From Cypionkella sinensis (GTDB taxonomy: Bacteria > Pseudomonadota > Alphaproteobacteria > Rhodobacterales > Rhodobacteraceae), in the NCBI RefSeq assembly GCF_042646385.1, contig NZ_JBHRTO010000002.1, positions 1 through 64,000 of the forward strand: DNA of 64,000 nt, read 5' to 3'. Below are positions 23,454 through 31,509 of the stretch, in pieces (the first letter of the stretch is position 1; every line of letters starts with the position of its first letter). The notes below the pieces were generated by a model. That model was given only the letters and a program-made list of their open reading frames with translations, did not search any database and was not told the origin of the DNA. Made by a program: the position numbers and the translations under genes.

Positions 23454-24770
23454 TCAGGCCTGATCGCTTGGGGTAGGCAAGGCATCGCGTTGCAGGACGG
23501 CTGCGAAAAAGCCATCGGTCCCATGACGCGCGGGGGTGAGTGACAGGTGATCAGACGGGATCGCGCCTGCCAGTTCAGGCACAGCCTTGGGCACTGGCAA
23601 GAGGCGAAAACCCGCGCTTGCCGCCAGAAAGCGGGTGATCTGCGCCTCATTCTCATCGGGCAACATCGAACAGGTGGCATAGACCAGCCGCCCGCCGGGT
23701 TTCACCAGACGCGCTGCACTCGCCAGAATCCGGGCTTGCAGCGAGACAAGGTTTTCCAGCCCCAGTTCCGGCGCACGCCAGCGCGCATCAGGATTGCGCC
23801 GCCACGTGCCGGTGCCGCTACAGGGCGCGTCGATCAGCACGCGATCAAACCCGCCCTTGTGGCGTTTGACCCAACGGTCGGTTTCGCTGGCCAGCAGCCT
23901 TGTTTCGACATTGTGCAGTCCGGCGCGGCGGTGGCGTTCGGCACAGCGCTTCAGCCGGGTTTCGTTCACATCGCAGGCAACCACATGGCCCTTGTTTTTC
24001 ATCTGCGCCGCGATGGCCAGCGTCTTGCCCCCTGCCCCAGCGCAGAAATCCACCACCCGCTCGCCCGGCTTGGCATCGACCAGAAGCGCCACAAGCTGCG
24101 AGCCTTCGTCCTGAATCTCGATATCGCCGGTTTTCAACCCCGACAGCCGCGCCAGTGACAGACGCTCGGCCAGACGGATGCCCAGCGGCGACAGCGGTGT
24201 CGGCTGCGCGCGCAGCCCCATCGCCTGCAATCTGCGCAGCGTGGCCTCGCGGGCGGTCTTGATCGGGTTGATGCGCAGATCCAGCGGCGGCGGGGCCAAA
24301 GTTGCCGCCATTTCGGCACCAAATGCTGCGCCAAACCGCTGTTGCAGCGGCGCAACCGCCCAAGCCGGACACTCCAGCGCCACGGCTTCAGGCATATCGG
24401 GATGGCGCAGCCGGTGCCCCTTCAACGCCTCCAACAGAGCATTTTCGGCAGCGGTCAGGGCGCTGGGGGCGAATGGCGCGCCATCGAACAGGCGCTGGAT
24501 CTGGCTGGGGTTTTGCCCCTCACCAAGTGCCAGCCAAGCCAACAGCCGGTTGCGCGGCTTGTCCTGCGCGTCTTGCCGCGCCAGCCACCAGCCCAGCCGG
24601 GCGCGATGGCGCAAAAGAACATAAAGCAATTCCAGCACCGCACCGCGATCGCGGTCATCAAGATCGCGGCGGCCCCGGAAAAAGGCTGACGTGACAGCAT
24701 CGGCGGGCCGAGCGGCTGTTTCAACTTCAGTCAGCAGATCAAGAGTGGCTTGCAGCAGAGTGGGGATCAC
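23454..24770 (-). CDS. rsmB: RsmB-like 16S rRNA cytosine-5 methyltransferase
   Basis: A 438-residue protein with an N-terminal NusB-like helical domain (about residues 1-135) and a RsmB/Nop2 methyltransferase domain. The SAM site is VVDFCAGAGGKTLAI. The catalytic cysteines lie in IDAPCSGTGTWRRNPD (motif IV) and YATCSMLPDENEAQI (motif VI). It is expected to make m5C967 of 16S rRNA; close paralogues exist, so the exact site is an inference. Confidence 0.87.
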   Translation of the reverse strand: MIPTLLQATLDLLTEVETAARPADAVTSAFFRGRRDLDDRDRGAVLELLYVLLRHRARLGWWLARQDAQDKPRNRLLAWLALGEGQNPSQIQRLFDGAPFAPSALTAAENALLEALKGHRLRHPDMPEAVALECPAWAVAPLQQRFGAAFGAEMAATLAPPPLDLRINPIKTAREATLRRLQAMGLRAQPTPLSPLGIRLAERLSLARLSGLKTGDIEIQDEGSQLVALLVDAKPGERVVDFCAGAGGKTLAIAAQMKNKGHVVACDVNETRLKRCAERHRRAGLHNVETRLLASETDRWVKRHKGGFDRVLIDAPCSGTGTWRRNPDARWRAPELGLENLVSLQARILASAARLVKPGGRLVYATCSMLPDENEAQITRFLAASAGFRLLPVPKAVPELAGAIPSDHLSLTPARHGTDGFFAAVLQRDALPTPSDQA

Positions 24771-25067
24771 GATCAGACGGTCGATTTGAAATGGTGAAAG
24801 GCATGGTCAGGCGGGAAAGCCGAAGTCGCTGCGCGCGCCTGTTTGTCAGCCCCCGGCAGCCTTGCCGCCTGTGGCGTAATTAACGGTGCGATCAGTGTTT
24901 GAAAACCGCCATTCGCGCTCGGCGCGGCCAATTCGACACCGCGCGGCAGGTGGCATTCTTTGTTACGCCACCCGCGCGCCCGCCGCCGTTCGGAAAATTT
25001 GCCCTCGCTCCATTGCATTCGGCACAAACTGGTCCAACTTCAAGCATCTGTCAGTGCAGGAGCCGCG

Positions 25068-26015
25068 ATGAACACGCCATCCCCAACCCTTAACCTTGCC
25101 GCGTGCAAGGTGGCTTTGGTGCTGAACGGGGCTTCTGGCAAAGCCGATGGACATGCCAATCAAGACATGATCCGCGACAAGCTGACCCCGCATGTCAAAG
25201 AATTTGTGCCCTATCCGGTCAGCAACGGTGCCGATATTCCCAAAGCGGCAGAGCGCGCGGTGCAGGACGGGGCCGATGTGGTGATTGCCCTCGGCGGCGA
25301 TGGCACGCAATCGGCGGTGGCCGGGGCGCTTGCGGGCACGGGATCGGTGATGGGGGTGCTGCCGGGCGGCACCTTCAACTATTTCGCCCGCGAGTTGCAG
25401 GTGGGCGAGACCTTGGAGCAGGCGCTTGACACGCTGATCACCGGCCAGGTGCGCAGCATGGATGTGGGCGATGTCAACGGCCGGGTTTTCCTGAACAACG
25501 CCAGTTTCGGCGTCTATCCAAAGATCCTCGAGCGGCGCGAGGCGATTTACAAACGCTGGGGCCGCAGCCGGATTGCCGCCTACTGGTCGGCTTTGGTCAC
25601 GTTGTGGGAAATGCGCGACCCGATGCATCTGTGGGTGACGCTGGACGGCAAGCGGCAAGAGTTCCACACGCCGCTCGCCTTTGTGGCGCGCAGTGCCTAT
25701 CAGCTTGAAAACATGGGGCTTGAGGGGGCCGAGGCTATCCGCGCCGGCAAGTTGGTGCTGTTTCTGGCCAAGGGCCACGGCCCGCGGCAACTGATTGTGG
25801 CGGGATTCCGGCTGGTGATCGGCAAATCGGTGCGGGGACAGGATTTTGATCTGCTGGTGGCCGATGAGATCGAGATCGACTCGCGCCAACCTCGCCGACT
25901 GCTGGCCTTTGATGGTGAGAAGGAACGCGCAACCGGGCCGTTCAAACTGCGGGTGCAGCGGGATGCGTTGCGGGTGATCGTGCCTGCCGGGGGCGAAAAG
26001 GCCACCGCTGCATGA
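25068..26015 (+). CDS. Diacylglycerol kinase family lipid kinase
   Basis: A 315-residue protein with the DAGK catalytic domain. It has the nucleotide-binding segment VVIALGGDGTQSAVAGALAG and VMGVLPGGTFNYFARELQ, followed by the beta-sandwich C-terminal domain. It would phosphorylate diacylglycerol or a related lipid alcohol. The ATG at 25068 has AGGAG nearby. The next gene overlaps by four bases. Confidence 0.88.
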   Translation: MNTPSPTLNLAACKVALVLNGASGKADGHANQDMIRDKLTPHVKEFVPYPVSNGADIPKAAERAVQDGADVVIALGGDGTQSAVAGALAGTGSVMGVLPGGTFNYFARELQVGETLEQALDTLITGQVRSMDVGDVNGRVFLNNASFGVYPKILERREAIYKRWGRSRIAAYWSALVTLWEMRDPMHLWVTLDGKRQEFHTPLAFVARSAYQLENMGLEGAEAIRAGKLVLFLAKGHGPRQLIVAGFRLVIGKSVRGQDFDLLVADEIEIDSRQPRRLLAFDGEKERATGPFKLRVQRDALRVIVPAGGEKATAA

Positions 26016-26815
26016 TGCGGATCGTGCATCTGACCGATCTGCATTTTGGCCTGCACCGGGCGGATCTGGTGGAGCCTTTGCAGGCAGCCATTCTGGAGAA
26101 CCGCCCCGATCTGGTGGTGGTCTCGGGCGATCTGACGCAGCGGGCGCGGTCAGGTCAGTTTCGCGCCGCGATGGATTTTCTGCGCGGTCTGGGCATTGCG
26201 CTGATGCTAATCCCCGGCAACCATGATCTGCCGCTGTTCAACCCCTTTGCGCGGCTGCTGAACCCGTTTGGCGCCTATCGGCGCGGTGCTGCACGGGAGA
26301 TGACTCCGGTGATGCAGGTGGGCCGCGTGCGGCTATTTGGCGTCAACACCGCCGATCCGCTGCAATGGCGCGGCGGCGTTGCCCGCAGCGATGAAATTGC
26401 GCGCATCTGCGCCAGCTTGCGCGCGGGGCCACAGGATACGTTCAACATTCTGGTCAGCCATCACCCGTTTGAGGAACCCCCCGGCTTTGAACGCGGCGAG
26501 ACCCGCAACGGGCTTGAGGCGACACAACAGCTGACCGAAGCCGGTCTGCACGTGGTGCTGTCGGGCCATCTGCATCATTGGAACATCGGGCTTGGTGTTT
26601 CCGCGCAGGCCTCGCGCCCGCTGCTGCATATCCAGACCGGCACAGCCTTGTGCAGCCGTATAGGCGAGCGTGATCACGGCTTTTGCGTGCTAGAGGTCGA
26701 GCCCGCCACGTTGCGCGCAACCCGCTGGTTGGTGGCAGAGGATCGCGCACAGTTTGTGCCAGAAGCCCCGGCGCTTTTTGGCTATGAAAAGGGGTTATGG
26801 CATAAGTTCGCTTGA
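26012..26815 (+). CDS. Calcineurin-type metallophosphoesterase
   Basis: A 267-residue protein with all metal motifs in order: HLTDLHFG, VVSGDLTQRA, IPGNHDLPL, LVSHHPFE and LSGHLHHWN. It is close to the cyclic-nucleotide/lipid phosphodiesterase group. The overlap with the lipid kinase gene suggests joint work on phospholipid intermediates, but the substrate is not shown. Confidence 0.88.
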   Translation: MMRIVHLTDLHFGLHRADLVEPLQAAILENRPDLVVVSGDLTQRARSGQFRAAMDFLRGLGIALMLIPGNHDLPLFNPFARLLNPFGAYRRGAAREMTPVMQVGRVRLFGVNTADPLQWRGGVARSDEIARICASLRAGPQDTFNILVSHHPFEEPPGFERGETRNGLEATQQLTEAGLHVVLSGHLHHWNIGLGVSAQASRPLLHIQTGTALCSRIGERDHGFCVLEVEPATLRATRWLVAEDRAQFVPEAPALFGYEKGLWHKFA

Positions 26816-26894
26816 CTGCGGCGGCTGGAAAGGATTTTGCAAAGTCTCTAGATCAGCGCCAAGTTGCGCTGACCCTCACAGACTTGCGCATTTG

Positions 26895-26919
26895 GGAACC
26901 AAAACCAAAGCTGTGCATT
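26895..26919 (+). promoter_or_regulatory. EcfG-like promoter of the HWE kinase gene
   Basis: GGAAC (26895-26899), 16 bases, then CATT (26916-26919): one mismatch from GGAAC-N16-CGTT. It would start transcription about 27 bases before the ATG at 26954. Confidence 0.45.
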
Positions 26920-26953
26920 ATACTTGACCATCTACCACGTTCGGAATCACAGC

Positions 26954-28051
26954 ATGACCTCATCGAAATACGTCGGACCGCCGAAAACACCGGGCGCTGT
27001 CGCTGACGTGCCCGATGCCCTATCGGGCGGCCTGACCGCTCAGACCTCGATGCCCGACTTTGCCGCGATTGCTGATGCGATGCCGCAGATGGTGTGGTCG
27101 ACCCGGCCGGATGGCTTCCACGATTACTACAACGCTGGCTGGTATGAATTCACCGGCATGCCGGTGGGCAGCACCGATGGCGAGGCTTGGAACGGCATGT
27201 TCCACCCCGACGATCAGGAACGGGCATGGAAGCTGTGGTCGCAAGCGCTGGAAAGTGGTGCGCCCTATGAAATCGAATATCGCTTGCGGCACCATACCGG
27301 CGAATATCGCTGGGTGCTGGGCCGTGCACGTGCAGTGCGCGATGCCAACGGGCAGATCGGGCGCTGGTTTGGCACCTGCACCGATATCCATGACACCAAA
27401 AAGGCCGCGGAATATGTCGAGCTTCTCAGCCAGGAACTCAGCCACCGCATCAAGAACATTTTCGCGATTGTGCAAAGCCTGATCGGCTTGTCAGGTCGCC
27501 GTGCGCCGGAATCGGCCGCCTTTGCGCGCGACTTGCAGGCGCGCATTGCGGCCTTGGGGCGGGCGCATGATCTGGCGCGCCCGCACAGCGATCAATCGCG
27601 CCCGCATCATGGCGGTGTCACGCTGCACGGTCTGGCCCGCGAAATCCTGCGGCCCTATATCGCCATGGATGACGGTCGCATCACCATCGGCGGTGAGGAT
27701 GTTTCTGTAGATGATGCAGCGGCCACACCCTTCGCGCTGATCCTGCACGAGTTGGCAACCAACGCCAAGAAATACGGCGCTTTGTCTGCCGAGGCAGGCA
27801 AGGTTGACATCACCTCGTCGTGCGAAGGCGATGAATGCAGCCTGATCTGGACCGAGACAGGCGGGCCGGGGATTGCCGCTGCGCCCACCGAAACAGGCTT
27901 TGGCACCAAGCTGATGCTGGCCAGCTCGCAATCGCATCTGAACGGCAAGATCGGCTGGAAATGGAATGCCGAAGGGCTTGTGGTGACAGTCACCTGCCCG
28001 CGCTCCAGCCTGCTGCGCGCCGCTTACACGCCGCATACCCCAGAGGCCTGA
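26954..28051 (+). CDS. PAS-domain HWE-type sensor histidine kinase
   Basis: A 365-residue soluble kinase. A PAS domain occupies about residues 35-155 (MVWSTRPDGFHDYYNAGWYE, and the PAC segment EYRWVLGRARAVRD). It is followed by the HWE phospho-acceptor helix LSHRIKNIFAIVQSLIGLS (histidine near 163), the N-box HELATNAKKYGALS and the WTE segment. HWE kinases commonly feed single-domain regulators or PhyR in the alphaproteobacterial stress response. It faces a single-domain response regulator gene, and both have EcfG-like promoters. The frame opens at an upstream TTG, but the ATG at 26954 is the better start. Confidence 0.9.
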   Translation: MTSSKYVGPPKTPGAVADVPDALSGGLTAQTSMPDFAAIADAMPQMVWSTRPDGFHDYYNAGWYEFTGMPVGSTDGEAWNGMFHPDDQERAWKLWSQALESGAPYEIEYRLRHHTGEYRWVLGRARAVRDANGQIGRWFGTCTDIHDTKKAAEYVELLSQELSHRIKNIFAIVQSLIGLSGRRAPESAAFARDLQARIAALGRAHDLARPHSDQSRPHHGGVTLHGLAREILRPYIAMDDGRITIGGEDVSVDDAAATPFALILHELATNAKKYGALSAEAGKVDITSSCEGDECSLIWTETGGPGIAAAPTETGFGTKLMLASSQSHLNGKIGWKWNAEGLVVTVTCPRSSLLRAAYTPHTPEA

Positions 28052-28078
28052 CGCTAAATCGCAGAGCCTCGCACAATG

Positions 28079-28109
28079 AAAAATCCGCCTGCGATCAGGC
28101 GGATTTTTT
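28079..28109. terminator. Bidirectional intrinsic terminator
   Basis: AAAAATCCGCCTG and CAGGCGGATTTTTT form a stem with a CGAT loop. It lies between the convergent kinase and response-regulator genes, with A- and T-runs on both sides. Confidence 0.88.
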
Positions 28110-28149
28110 CTATTCAAAGGCACGGGCCTGATCGGCCCGCCGATTGCGT

Positions 28150-28575
28150 TCAGGCCCGACGCTCTTGCGCGGGAAACACGGTCAGCGCCGAGGGCGGCTG
28201 CGCCATGTTGCTTTCGGCACCCTTCAGACCCATCACATATTCCACCGTCTGCCGAATGGTATGCGGATCGGTCGGCTTGTGCAGCACCCCAATCGCACCC
28301 GGCACGCCATCGCCCAGCATTCTGGGGTTGGCGGTGATGAACACCACATTCACTCCGAAATCACGCGCCAGACGCGCGCCAATCTCAGGCCCCGTCGCGC
28401 CATCGCGCAGGTTCACATCCACCAGCGCCACATCAGGATTTGCCGCCCCAAGCTGCAACGCGCTTGGAGTGTCGGCAGCAATGCCAACCGTTTCAAACCC
28501 GAAATCTTCGAGCGTCGCTTCCAGATCCATCGCGACGATGATCTCGTCCTCGACAATCAAAATGCGTCCTGCCAT
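28150..28575 (-). CDS. Single-domain response regulator
   Basis: A 141-residue receiver domain with nothing behind it but a short disordered tail. It has the acidic pair in RILIVEDEIIVAMD, the phospho-acceptor aspartate in VALVDVNLRDG (near residue 53), the threonine in VVFITAN and the lysine in VLHKPTD. It may act as a phosphate sink or relay, like LovR next to LovK. It converges on the HWE kinase gene. Confidence 0.92.
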   Translation of the reverse strand: MAGRILIVEDEIIVAMDLEATLEDFGFETVGIAADTPSALQLGAANPDVALVDVNLRDGATGPEIGARLARDFGVNVVFITANPRMLGDGVPGAIGVLHKPTDPHTIRQTVEYVMGLKGAESNMAQPPSALTVFPAQERRA

Positions 28576-28631
28576 GTTAACACCTATTCGTTTCACACAT
28601 TCTGCCTCGAAAATCACACGAGGCCTAGTCT

Positions 28632-28656
28632 AACGGGCCATCAAAAGCATGGTTCC
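28632..28656 (-). promoter_or_regulatory. EcfG-like promoter of the response-regulator gene
   Basis: On the minus strand GGAAC (28652-28656), 16 bases, then CGTT (28632-28635): an exact match to the alphaproteobacterial general-stress sigma consensus. The expected start is near 28625, about 50 bases before the ATG. Confidence 0.6.
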
Positions 28657-28810
28657 CTGTCAGTGCGGCTTGCGCGCTACATGTTGCGCGGAATCTTACA
28701 TCTTACAGGTCACTGACAAGCCAAGTTTACACGCTGAAATGCTGAATAACCGCCATTTGCGCCGATTTAAGGGCGATTGCGCCAATTACAACCTTATTTT
28801 GCTAAGGAAT

Positions 28811-30364
28811 TCACAACATCGTGCGCAGTGTGGCCAAGGTGTCAGCCTCGGCGGCGGGCTTGTCCCAGCGGATGCGCGAAATGCGCGGAAACCGCATGGC
28901 AAGGCCGGCACGGTGGCGGGTCGAAAGGTTCAGCCCCTCAAACGCGACCTCGACCACCAACAAGGGGGCCAGTTGCCGCACCGGGCCAAAGCGCTGGGTG
29001 GTGTTCTTGCGCACAAAGCGATCAAGCTCTTTCAACTCTTCATCGGTAAAGCCGAAATATGCCTTCCCCACCGGCACCAGCTCTGCGCCATCCCAGACGC
29101 CAAAGGTGAAATCGCTGTAAAAGCCTGATCGTTTGCCATGGCCGCTTTGCGCGTAAAGCAGCACCGCATCAATCACCATCGGATCGCGTTTCCACTTGAA
29201 CCACGGCCCGCGCGGACGCCCCGCAACATAGGGCGCGTTGCGGCGTTTGATCATCACGCCTTCGATCACCTGCGCCGGAGGATTGGCGCGAATGGCCGTC
29301 AACTCATCCCAACTGGTGAAAGGCAGCAATGGCGAAAGATCAATGCGGGGGCTGGTGAACGCCACCCCTTCCAACCGGGCGCGGCGTTCTGACAGCGGCA
29401 GCGTGCGCAAATCCTCACCCTGCCAGGTCAGAACATCATAAAGCCGCAGGCTGGCCGGATGGCTCTGCAGCATGGCTTTGCTGACCACCTTGCGGCCCAA
29501 TCGCTTTTGCAGATCGGCAAAAGGCGCGACATCGGCGTCGCGCCGGATCAGCAATTCGCCATCCACCGCGCCCTCAAAATCCAGCACATCCAACAGATCG
29601 GGGAAGGCCGCGCCAATATCCTCACCCGTGCGCGAATAAAGCCGCCGCATCCCGCCCTCGGATACCGCCTGAACCCGGATGCCATCCCATTTCCATTCGG
29701 CAAAGTAATCCGCCGGATCAAGCGGTGGCAGGTCGTCGGGGGTGATCGCCGTTGACAGCATCACCGGGCGGAATGGTGCGGCAGCGGCAGCCTCAGGGCG
29801 CGCCCCGCCAGCCAGCCACGCAAACAGCACGCCGTAAGGTGGCACCAGACCGTGCCAGATTTCCTCAATCTCTTCAACGCTGCGGGCCGAGCCTTGCGCC
29901 AAGGCCACCCGCGCCAGCCGCGCCGACAGCCCCACCCGCATATTGCCGGTGGCGAGTTTCAGGAACGCCAGACGTTCGGGCGGGGCCATTCGATCCAACA
30001 TCGCCGCAATCGCGGCGGGCAGCGCCAATTTGCCAGTGTCGCGCAGCAGCGCCACCGCATCAGACAGCGTCACCTCGGGGCCAACCACACAGCCATCAGG
30101 CCAGATCAGCGCGATGGTTTCCGCCAGATCACCGACGAAATCATAAGACAGCGCAAACAGCTTTTCATCCACCCGCTCGCCCGCCAAACGCCGCAGCAAC
30201 GAGGGCGAGACTTGCCGCAAATCCAGGCCCCCCGTCAGCGCCGCCAAAGCCCAGCCGCGATCCGGGTCAGGCGTGGCGGCGAAATAATGCGCAAGAATGG
30301 TCAGCTTGGCATTGCGGCCCGCGGTAAAGGCCAAACGCTCTAACAGGCGGGCGAAGGCTTTCAT
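28811..30364 (-). CDS. ATP-dependent DNA ligase
   Basis: A 517-residue ligase with an N-terminal helical DNA-binding region (1-190), then the nucleotidyltransferase motif I EWKWDGIRVQ (lysine near 226), GELLIRRD (motif III region), PLLPFTSWDEL and motif IV/V segments EGVMIKRR and WFKWKRDP. It ends in an OB domain. It seals nicks with ATP, unlike the housekeeping NAD ligase. It overlaps the exonuclease gene by four bases, so it is the 'ligase-associated' DNA repair type. Confidence 0.92.
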   Translation of the reverse strand: MKAFARLLERLAFTAGRNAKLTILAHYFAATPDPDRGWALAALTGGLDLRQVSPSLLRRLAGERVDEKLFALSYDFVGDLAETIALIWPDGCVVGPEVTLSDAVALLRDTGKLALPAAIAAMLDRMAPPERLAFLKLATGNMRVGLSARLARVALAQGSARSVEEIEEIWHGLVPPYGVLFAWLAGGARPEAAAAAPFRPVMLSTAITPDDLPPLDPADYFAEWKWDGIRVQAVSEGGMRRLYSRTGEDIGAAFPDLLDVLDFEGAVDGELLIRRDADVAPFADLQKRLGRKVVSKAMLQSHPASLRLYDVLTWQGEDLRTLPLSERRARLEGVAFTSPRIDLSPLLPFTSWDELTAIRANPPAQVIEGVMIKRRNAPYVAGRPRGPWFKWKRDPMVIDAVLLYAQSGHGKRSGFYSDFTFGVWDGAELVPVGKAYFGFTDEELKELDRFVRKNTTQRFGPVRQLAPLLVVEVAFEGLNLSTRHRAGLAMRFPRISRIRWDKPAAEADTLATLRTML

Positions 30365-31350
30365 TCCGGCTCATCCTCATAGCCCACCAACCGCAACGGG
30401 CGGGCAGCTATGCCCTCGATTTCACACCAGCGCATCAGCCCATCCTCGGTGCCATGCGTGATCCAGACCTCTTGGGGGCCAAGTTCGCGGATGGTGGCTG
30501 TCAGTTGCGGCCAATCAACGTGGTCACTGATCACCAAGGGCAGTTCCACCCCGCGCTGCCGCGCCCGCGCCCGCACCGTCATCCAGCCTGACGCATAGGC
30601 GATCACCGGATCGCGAAAGCGCTGCACCCAGGGGCTTGCAAAGGCCGAGGGCGGGCCGATGATCAGCTTGGCATCGCCGGGGTCGGTGGCCGACACCAAG
30701 GGGCCCAGGTCGATGCCCTGTTCCACATGATAATCGCACAGCCTCTTGAGCGCACCATGGATAGCGATGGGCGCGTCATGGCCCGCCGCCCGCGCCAGCG
30801 CAATCACCCGTTGCGCCTTGCCCAGCGCATAGGCGCCCACCAGATGCGGGCGGTCGGGAAACTCGGCCATGCTGGCCAAAAGCCGCGCCGCCTCGGCCAA
30901 GGGATCGGGATGGCGGAACACCGGCAAGCCAAAGGTCGCCTCGGTGATGAAGATGTCGCAAGGCACGGGTTCAAACGGCAGGCACACCGGGTTCGGCGCG
31001 CGGCAATAATCCCCCGACACCACGATGCGCGGGCCATTATCCGGCACGATCAGGATTTGCGCCGAACCCAGAACATGCCCCGCCGGGTGAAAGCTGACCG
31101 TCACACCGCCCACCCGCAGCGGCCCTTCGGCGATCTGACGGCTGGCGGTGAAATCATCGCCGTAGCGGATCGCCATGATCTCCAGCGTCTGCCGCGTCGC
31201 CATCACCGCGCCATTGCCGGGGCGAGCGTGATCGGCATGGCCATGCGTGACCAAGGCGCGCGGCACCGGGCGCAATGGGTCGATATAGAAATCACCGGGG
31301 GCGCAATAAAGCCCCATCTCGGTGGGATACAGGATTTCGTCAGCGCGCAT
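30361..31350 (-). CDS. Ligase-associated DNA exonuclease (metallo-beta-lactamase fold)
   Basis: A 329-residue beta-CASP-like nuclease. It has the metal motif LVTHGHADHARPGNG near residue 35, then PAGHVLGSAQILI, VVSGDY and a final histidine in ISDHVDWPQL. It resembles the family placed beside ATP-dependent ligases and Lhr-type helicases in bacterial DNA repair sets. Helicase and PdeM-type phosphoesterase partners are not adjacent here. Confidence 0.9.
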   Translation of the reverse strand: MRADEILYPTEMGLYCAPGDFYIDPLRPVPRALVTHGHADHARPGNGAVMATRQTLEIMAIRYGDDFTASRQIAEGPLRVGGVTVSFHPAGHVLGSAQILIVPDNGPRIVVSGDYCRAPNPVCLPFEPVPCDIFITEATFGLPVFRHPDPLAEAARLLASMAEFPDRPHLVGAYALGKAQRVIALARAAGHDAPIAIHGALKRLCDYHVEQGIDLGPLVSATDPGDAKLIIGPPSAFASPWVQRFRDPVIAYASGWMTVRARARQRGVELPLVISDHVDWPQLTATIRELGPQEVWITHGTEDGLMRWCEIEGIAARPLRLVGYEDEPE

Positions 31351-31509
31351 CGAAACAAGCGCCGGGTGCTAGGGGCCGAGCAAAGGCTGGAGCGGCGCGG
31401 CAGGCTGGCTTCATCGCAAGAATTCCCATGACATCAGACTGATAACAACGCCGCGCCGAAATCGTTCCCGCGCCACAGCAGCCGCCATGCCCCAGGCATC
31501 ACGGCAGCG

